Shown piece after piece: positions 57,593-64,000 of a DNA stretch of 64,000 nt (the stretch's first letter is position 1; the number at the start of each line of letters is the position of its first letter). Under the pieces are notes generated by a model, which was given only the letters and a program-made list of their open reading frames with translations, was not told the origin of the DNA and made no database searches. The translations under genes and the position numbers were made by a program. The stretch covers positions 1,701,722 to 1,765,721 of the forward strand of contig JARFJB010000821.1 of assembly GCA_036346205.1 (NCBI GenBank), in the 5' to 3' direction. This DNA is from Vesta saturnalis. Its lineage: Eukaryota; Arthropoda; Insecta; Coleoptera; Lampyridae.

Positions 57593-58146
57593 CCGGGTGG
57601 TGAATGGACAAACGAACCATAGGAAACCCAATGGGAAATCATACACTCTCGAATTCCTGCTTCCCTAATTATTTCAGGTAAAAACTCTACAGGAACTTTT
57701 CTTTCAAGAAGTGAATTCTCCATCAGTTGAAACTGTTAAAAATATTTTACAGTTTACGCCTATTTGAACAACAGGACAGCAATGAAATCTCAGGCTGACG
57801 CTACCTTTCAAAATTATTATACATACTGTTATGTTGTCAGTCTATTAGTGATAACAATACACTTAAAGAATGTCGTATACCGTTTCAGAAAGAATAGAAA
57901 TTGTAAAAACATTTTATTTCGGCAATAGCACGCGCGTTTGAAAGATTGTGTCGTTTTAACATATTGCTGTCCTAATGCTGTGCAGGAATGGTGCATAATT
58001 TTTGCAATTTTTGAAATTAGCGCACGCTGTAAAATATTTTTAATAGTTACATCTGATAGACCTAAAATAACTAGGGAATCAGGAATTCGAGAGTCTATGC
58101 TTTCCTGTTGGATTTCCTATAGTGCATCGGACCATTCACCACCCGG
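57593..58146. mobile_element. 554 bp mariner-derived MITE with TA target duplication
   Basis: Starts CCGGGTGGTGAATGG and ends with the complement, CCATTCACCACCCGG. TA at 57,591-57,592 and 58,147-58,148. Inverted repeats extend about 100 bp. The interior keeps the start of a transposase: MSYTVSERIEIVKTFYF near 57,868, a helix-turn-helix beginning, then a stop. So it looks like an internally deleted copy of an autonomous element. It shares the CCGGGTG terminus with the element at 31,664 but not the rest of the arm. Confidence 0.85.
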
Positions 58147-58148
58147 TA

Positions 58149-58735
58149 TATAATTAATGCTTTAAGTATAACAAATTCTTATAATATGATCACCAATTAG
58201 TATATTTATTAGCAAACATATTTTTCTAGCATTAATCCATCAGAGAAAACATAATAAGTACCTGATGAACAACCAGCGAATAATGTATACCTGATAGAAA
58301 TTCAAGCGTTACACAGCGAAAACAATTTTTTGATGGTTTATACTTGATTATTGTAAATATATCACGTTAGTATAAAAGCATAATGGATGTTATTTAATTT
58401 ATTAACATATTCGTTGCATTTTACAGGTTTAGATGTACTAATTTTATATATTATTCTATGTTAATATACGTCATGCCGGTTGCTGTTTGGAGATAAACTT
58501 GTTTCTTATGAATTCTATTTACTGCCTAATTTTACAATTATCTCGCTATTGAGTTTTCCAATTACATATATTTATTTTCAAATTCAATATTTTTACTGTT
58601 AAATGCATTTTTTCTGTATTAATTACATAATTTACAATATCATCGTGACGTTACTATAAACATTTCTTTATGCTGTGTGACGTCAATATAAACATTTATA
58701 TAGGTATCCCGCTTTCTATACTACATATCTAACAA
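58149..58735. other. AT-rich spacer, no gene seen
   Basis: No frame, element end or repeat recognised. Confidence 0.45.
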
Positions 58736-58830
58736 GGCACGGTGGCCGAGAGGTATCGTATAGGTTTACCATGCTAACTCTCCGTAACTAGAATCTGGCA
58801 ACGAGCAAACTATTTTTTTCAGGGTTTATA
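58736..58830 (+). mobile_element. tRNA-Ser-like head, probably SINE
   Basis: GGCACGGTGGCCGAGAGGT gives a good A box (TGGCCGAGAGG). ACCATGCTAACTC resembles a GCT anticodon arm of tRNA-Ser. The B box is degenerate (AACTAGAATCT instead of GGTTCGAATCC), and no acceptor-stem closure follows, so it is not a functional tRNA. It is not the same SINE family as 10,893 and 41,210. Confidence 0.4.
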
Positions 58831-58855
58831 CTTCTACCATAAGTAGGCGCATCAA

Positions 58856-59285
58856 CGTCTTCGCCACCAGCGGCCAGCTTTCCTCGGCGGAAGCACCTCT
58901 TCAGTAGCGACAAAGAACGAAGGTGTCTTCTTCAGAAACGACGAAGAATTGGAAGATCAGCGGTGGCGAAGAATCCACCAGATACCAGAAGAAGCCACCT
59001 TCCGCATCAACAATGTCCATATGCCCCTTGTCGCATGCGTATTCCAACATTCCAAGATGGCCGCCACGTCTCTCAGTGGTCAACAGATGGACCAGCTCTC
59101 TTGCTAATCTTAACAGGGGTGGGTCCATACTCGCATTCGATTGGCTTGACGTCACCCAGGCGGAGCTACGCCCTCGTTTCTCAGTGGTCCTCCAACCGCA
59201 ATTTGCGGAGGGGGCTGGGCTTAACTGCTCGCTCACGTCGATAATTTGTGTGACCTCACTTTCTGCGCTAGAAGTCACATAACCT
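58856..59285. other. GC-rich island with foldback, CCAAT and CRE motifs
   Basis: About 430 bp visibly richer in G+C and CpG than anything around it. TCTTCGCCACCAGC near 58,857 and GCGGTGGCGAAGA near 58,962 form a foldback. Further right are CCAAGATGGCCGCC (59,052-59,065), ATTGG (inverted CCAAT, 59,140-59,144) and a perfect CRE TGACGTCA (59,147-59,154). Both strands stay open for about 120 codons, as expected from GC content, so no CDS is called. It may be a SINE body, given the tRNA-like head just upstream, or a promoter-like CpG island. Confidence 0.45.
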
Positions 59286-60453
59286 TACTACTAAGGAGTT
59301 ATTACCATTCAGTTTCGCTTGTTTAATTTCAGTTTTATAGGCTTTTTCTTTTACTGTAATTTGATTGTTAAGTGTTGGCTAGGATGTCACAGTACCATTC
59401 TTTCACAAGTTGCAGCGTTTCCCGCTTATATTTGAAAGCTTTATTGTGCCAATTTATTTTAAGCCCTGTGTGTTTTTTTTACCAATTGGAAGTCTACAGG
59501 AATGCTAATTCATCGCCGATTATGAGCAAATGTATAAATTGAGTAAAAACACTCTCAGCCGAGGAATTGTTAGCATTAATAAAAGTATAGTCTAGTTGTT
59601 CAATGTAAATGCAAATAATAAATGATCCATAAGACGTTAAATGTGTATGAACGCGATACTCCTTATAGCGATATGCTAAATTATTATTAAACTCAAAAGT
59701 ACATATACTTTATAGTCAGGCAGATAAGGTTCAATAATATCGTATTGGATAGATTTATTTGAGTTATTTAATTTATTCACAATAGCACCAATACAGTTAC
59801 GATTACGCGTACATTGAGTAACAATAGCCGTAAAGTCAAAAGTGCATGACACTATTAAAAGTGAATTTTACGTTAAAGTCGCCAATTATGAAGATTTTTA
59901 TTCTTTTTATATAATATTTTAAATAACTTGTAACAAGTGTCAATGAAAACAGTAAAGGGGAACGATACTGACAATAATAATAATAATATTCTAAACAGAA
60001 CATTCAGTGGCAGTAAATTCACAGTGGAATTCAACTGATAGTTTATTTAACTCGTCCATTACGCGAAAGCGATTGGTATTTAGACTAGAGTTAACAAAAT
60101 AACCACTCCACCATGAATTATGTTTTCCCGATTAAAACTTGTGAATATATTGTAACCATTTATCTTAACTGCTTCACATTCATCAATATTTAGTCAGTGT
60201 TCTTAAAGACAGAGTATACTGAAACTGCAATTTTTTAAGAGATACTCGATAGTTTATTTTATTTTTAATACACAGTATGTTAATGTAACAGATTGAAAAA
60301 TGTTTGTTATTATACCTTATTTTTTTTGCGTTCTATGCAATGAAGTGAAAGGAAAATTATGATATTCCGTGATCAAGTATTTGCATCTCTTATTCGCTGT
60401 ATTTTAACAAGTAATTTATACTATACTAATAAATAAAACACGTTTTCTATTTT

Positions 60454-60455
<2 letters not shown>
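59286..60455. other. AT-rich sequence, no gene seen
   Basis: No coding frame, element or RNA gene recognised. Confidence 0.45.

Positions 60456-60523
<68 letters not shown>
60456..60523. repeat. (TA)n microsatellite
   Basis: Pure TA run of about 68 bp, followed 28 bp later by GACGCACCCTGTATG, a possible degenerate mariner end without a visible partner. Confidence 0.95.
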
Positions 60524-60528
<5 letters not shown>

Positions 60529-63062
60529 TGTCAGGTTGCATTGACGCACCCTGTATGTAGGATGTTATAATGACGTGTATTACGTGTTTTAAGCACGGCT
60601 GTATTGAGTTTGAACGAAAAAAAAATTTTTTTTTGTGTATATGCATAATGTATGTGGGTGTATGATACGCCACTGGAAATGTAGGAGAAATATAATTCAG
60701 TATGTAGATACGTGTATTGAATATGATAGATACTTTAGTGTTGGAATAATTAGATTCTGATGAATGTAAATGTGAAAAGAAATTTGTCGATGGGACGATA
60801 ATGCTTGCTACTGTATTGCTACTGTTAGGAATGGAATGTTGATGGATAAATGAGTAATTTTTGCCAGAAGATGCGAAGTATAAGTGTAGAATGTTTTAGA
60901 AAATATGTAGAGAAAGATTTGGTGTGTTTATTTGTTGATTATAGAAAGTTTTCGTAATGTTCTGCAATTTGTTTTGAGAATACATGTATGTATATGGGAT
61001 TTGAGACCTTAGACGGTACTTATTTTTGCAAATGTTGCGGAAGCAGATCGAGCACAGGTTGGAGAGAAATGTTGAAAGTTGTGTAATGGTCCAGAGTGGC
61101 TACTGAATGAATGTGGTGACGAGAAATAGTTTCTTCATGAAGTAATTGTAAAATTTGTAAGTAAGAACAAACATGGCGATGTATTGTAGTTATGAGCGTG
61201 GTTATACAGATGGTAGTAGCTATCGGTACTATGAAATTTTGAGTGAATACTATTGGAGAATATAGCGCGGAAGGAAGACATGTTTAAAGATGGATGACTG
61301 AAGTTATAAATAGGAAAGTCAGGGATTGACGGGAGCTTTTTGGTTTTTGGCTGTTGCTTGTGGTGAATGTTGGGGAGACGCGCGCGCGAGGTGTAGTGTA
61401 ACTTAGAATGGGTTAAGTTGGAGTTATATTTGTGAATAATATTGAAGGCAGTCATTGTGAAACAACTGCGTTACCCGAAAGGGGATGAATCGTATAAGAC
61501 ATTCATAAATAGATCAATTAATTAAATTGGGATTGAAGATAAAAATTAGTTTGTTTATTTTCCAGAAAATAAAAAGTGCATAAGCAGATTTATAAAAAGT
61601 TAACAGTTATAACGTTAGTGTTAAGTGCAGCGCGTGTTCTTGTACCGATATTGAGTTAAAATTATTTATGGGACCACCTTTAAGTAAACGAAAATTCCGT
61701 AATAAATTAAGCCAATGTTGAGGTAAATTTTATGTGACATTAAAAGTTTATTTGTGTAAGGAAGGACTAAACTTTCCTAAAGGTTGCTAGAAATTTTAAG
61801 AGGCAACCAAACGTGTACAGATTATTACGTGTTATTGGACTACTTGTGAGTACAGAAAGGAATAAGTGTTTGTGAAATTGTGAAGCACTGGTTATGTGGC
61901 TTCATGCAATTTAAGGATTACAAATGGACTACAAATAATTGATTTACGGGAAGAAAGAAGAAAGAAAAGCGTAGGATAAATGGACAATTTTAAGTAAGGA
62001 ATATATTTAAGTACTTTGAAAATTTAGTAAAGCACGATTATCTCTTTGTTTAGTTCATTTGTGTAATGTTGAGTAAATATTAATTAGTTTAGAAGCGAAA
62101 AGATAATCGTTCTCGAGTTATGTGGTTTTGATTGGTTGTTTTAGTATTAAGAATTTTGCAGAAATTGGTAGTGACGTGTGGTTTTGATTTTCAACCACGC
62201 TGTAGTGGTATATGTAAATATATTTGTGTTTGTTTCTTTGTCATTTGTTTATTATTTTATGCAGGACAATATATATTTATCGTTATCTTTTTATTTTGTT
62301 GTTTATTTAGCCAGTTATGAGACATATTTGTGACGATTACTTAATTGGTGACCTAGTAGTTTTTGACAAGTTAAAATGTAAACTTTGCATATTTTGGATT
62401 TTAAGATTAATGAACAACCTGAAAAGTTATATTTGCCAGGTTGATTGCAAAAATTTTCATGTTAGTTTCATTAGCGCAATGCACTAGTGACGGATCAGCT
62501 GTTAATTAAAATTTCATTGAGTATAACAAAAAGTTGGAGTTTTGAAACCTTAAATATTTACGAATGTCAATACGATTCAGAACTGTTATAAAAAGTAAAT
62601 TAAATTTAAAAGATATCGTTCATGTTAGGAATTTTAAAAATTAATTACCGTTCATTGAATGAATTTGAGTGATAAATTTTATTTTGGAAGTTTTGGTATA
62701 CGAGGTGTATTCAAAAAGTTTCTAATAACCTGGGTAGTACTAAATATATTTGAGTTTGAGTTGAATTGTTTTAGAACCCTCGTGTAAGAGTTCACTGAGT
62801 AAGCACAATCCTACTTTCCACAATCAAGTAGGGTTAATTAACATCCAGCTTAAGACAATTATTTTAGCGAAGTTTCGATTGTGGTGGCGCCTAGAGACAT
62901 ATTTTCCCGGACTGAGCTGTTTGAATGTAGGTGTAAGGTGTTTGAGCATATTAATCATTCATTTTACTTATTATTTCGACCACGCCCATCTCCCTGTTAG
63001 CTGGCTTGGCAACCCTCTTACATTAGTAAGCATGCACGACGCCTAGTGCGGTTTGGACGTGT

Positions 63063-63065
<3 letters not shown>
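60524..63065. other. No gene seen; one isolated mariner-type end
   Basis: The sequence is unremarkable apart from TACGAGGTGTATTCAAAAAG at 62,699-62,718, which resembles the terminal repeat of irritans-type mariners. No partner is visible. The 106-codon minus frame at 61,135-61,455 shows no domain and sits in Thr/Ser/Asn-rich low-information sequence. Confidence 0.4.

Positions 63066-63066
<1 letters not shown>

Positions 63067-63142
<76 letters not shown>
63067..63142. repeat. (TA)n microsatellite
   Basis: Pure TA run of about 76 bp. Confidence 0.95.
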
Positions 63143-63148
<6 letters not shown>

Positions 63149-63495
63149 ACACATGTGTCAAATTCGCTTCTCTATAAAGGATCTCGGCTTCTGTTATACT
63201 TACGTTAAAGGTTAAATGGTGAAAGTTTTAGAGGAAGCTTAGAGCATTCGATATCCGGTTCCAGATTTACGATCGGTCAATTGGTTTTGAAAATATCGGC
63301 GAAAAACCGAAAATGGCGGATTTCGTTTTTCGCCAGTAAATCCGAAATGGTTAATTTAACAGCTGTCACAATGTGAGATTATTTTTAAGACGAATAAGAT
63401 GGCGTGTATGACATGTCACAATCGTCGTTTGTTATCCCACAATCTGCCTCAACTTTCATTTTTCTTATTGCCGCCATATTGGATTTTTCGATTTT
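63143..63495. other. Spacer upstream of the transposase fragment, no gene seen
   Basis: Contains several AAAATGGCGG/AAGATGGCG-type motifs (63,310 and 63,397) but no open frame. Confidence 0.4.
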
Positions 63496-63726
63496 TTGAA
63501 AGAGCGCAATATTTCCAGTTTAGTGATGTCTCACAAGTGGGGTCACACAAAGAATGAGGTCTACGAGTTTGATCCTCCTGCGACCATAGAAATCCTGAGA
63601 CAGAGAGTTTTGGATACATTTAGAAACAGTGTTAATGGAAATACACTTGCTAGGGTTGTACGAAAAACAGTCACCAATTGTCAAAAATGTCTCGATGTAA
63701 ATAGGCGTCATTTTGCAAATCTGTGA
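63496..63726 (+). pseudogene. C-terminal fragment of a mariner-like transposase
   Basis: 76 codons. The second half reads EILRQRVLDTFRNSV then TNCQKCLDVNRRHFANL, the last helix and the CLDVN-x-x-HF-x-x-L ending common to many mariner-like transposases of insects. The catalytic domain is absent. The first 25 codons do not look like transposase and may be flanking sequence. The frame is intact, but I see no reason to call it a host gene. Confidence 0.55.
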
Positions 63727-64000
63727 ATTAATTGTAATTGTAATTTTATTGTAGGTTGTACAAAGGTGCAAGCATTAATTAAATTAATGACGATTTGTCT
63801 GGCTTTATTTTTAACACACTCATAGCTGGGAATTTGTCCCAAAACATCTGTCTTGTTGAGAGGTCGTTATTTAATTTCATGTTTTATTGAAAATTCAAAG
63901 AATTTTATACATTATATATTAATATTATTTTGCGACAAATAAATCATGGCCTACTAATAATAAATAAGACCTAACTTTAGAAAGTGTCATATTTCGATGA
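63727..64000. other. AT-rich end of window, no gene seen
   Basis: No feature recognised. Confidence 0.4.

Noticed and set aside
58736..58830. Possible functional tRNA-Ser gene
   Set aside because: The B box is degenerate and no matching acceptor stem follows.
58901..59282. Overlapping 119-125 codon frames on both strands of the GC-rich island
   Set aside because: Frames are open on both strands through base composition; no domain seen.
61135..61455. 106-codon minus-strand frame
   Set aside because: Low-complexity Ser/Asn/His-rich chance frame without domain or second copy.

Overview
The window looks like a piece of an insect nuclear genome. It is AT-rich, full of (TA)n and (CA)n microsatellites, and dense in mariner-like, Ty3/gypsy, non-LTR and other mobile elements. 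It contains an intron-bearing secreted gene that fits the insect odorant-binding protein (OBP) family. I cannot fix the order; a beetle or a wasp would be compatible. No prokaryotic signature is present.

From 1 to about 40,350 the window is a tandem array of a large repeat unit. In order the unit holds block A, a (TA)n, block B, block D, block C, a tRNA-derived SINE, block E with a degenerate minisatellite and a 56-codon ORF, block F, (TA)n and CA-rich tracts, a dead mariner-like transposase, and an OBP-like gene. Unit 1 (1-17,911) and unit 2 (17,912-31,183) each end in an OBP-like gene (16,912-17,408 and 30,231-30,727). Unit 3 (31,184-40,350) breaks off before its OBP copy. The window starts just after the point where an OBP copy would lie, so another unit probably sits upstream. 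The units have diverged by insertions and deletions: a 6.9 kb mosaic mariner structure (1,369-8,263) and a 1.16 kb foldback element (13,573-14,728) in unit 1; a 4 kb gene-like element of an unnamed family (20,473-24,406) in unit 2; and a complete 2.36 kb mariner-like element with an exact TA duplication (31,664-34,019) in unit 3. Sister units supply the empty sites.

The most unusual object is the protein family seen twice: a fairly young damaged copy at 20,473-24,406 (+) and an old relic at 4,250-6,294 (-) trapped between two mariner copies. It has an N-terminal Cys/His segment, a long conserved middle part, and a C-terminal part whose spaced acidic motifs resemble a PIN/FEN1-type nuclease. 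The older copy also keeps a Cys-rich CxC tail. It behaves like a dispersed mobile gene, but I know no established name for it.

From 40,350 to 64,000 the sequence is outside the array and is a graveyard of other elements: an intact-headed SINE (41,210), a tyrosine-recombinase (Crypton-like) relic on the minus strand (42,106-43,930), a small TIR element (44,405-45,071), and a mariner fragment (46,170) abutting a Ty3/gypsy relic on the minus strand (about 46,798-53,310), itself split by a nearly complete non-LTR retrotransposon (about 47,985-51,270). Then come a decayed Polinton/Maverick-type protein-primed DNA polymerase (54,330-55,910) with further element genes on the opposite strand (56,470-57,353), a 554 bp TA-flanked MITE (57,593-58,146), and a tRNA-Ser-like head followed by a GC-rich island with CCAAT and CRE motifs (58,736-59,285). 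The last 4.7 kb is mostly empty apart from a transposase C-terminal fragment at 63,496. The only convincingly intact host genes are the two OBP-like genes.
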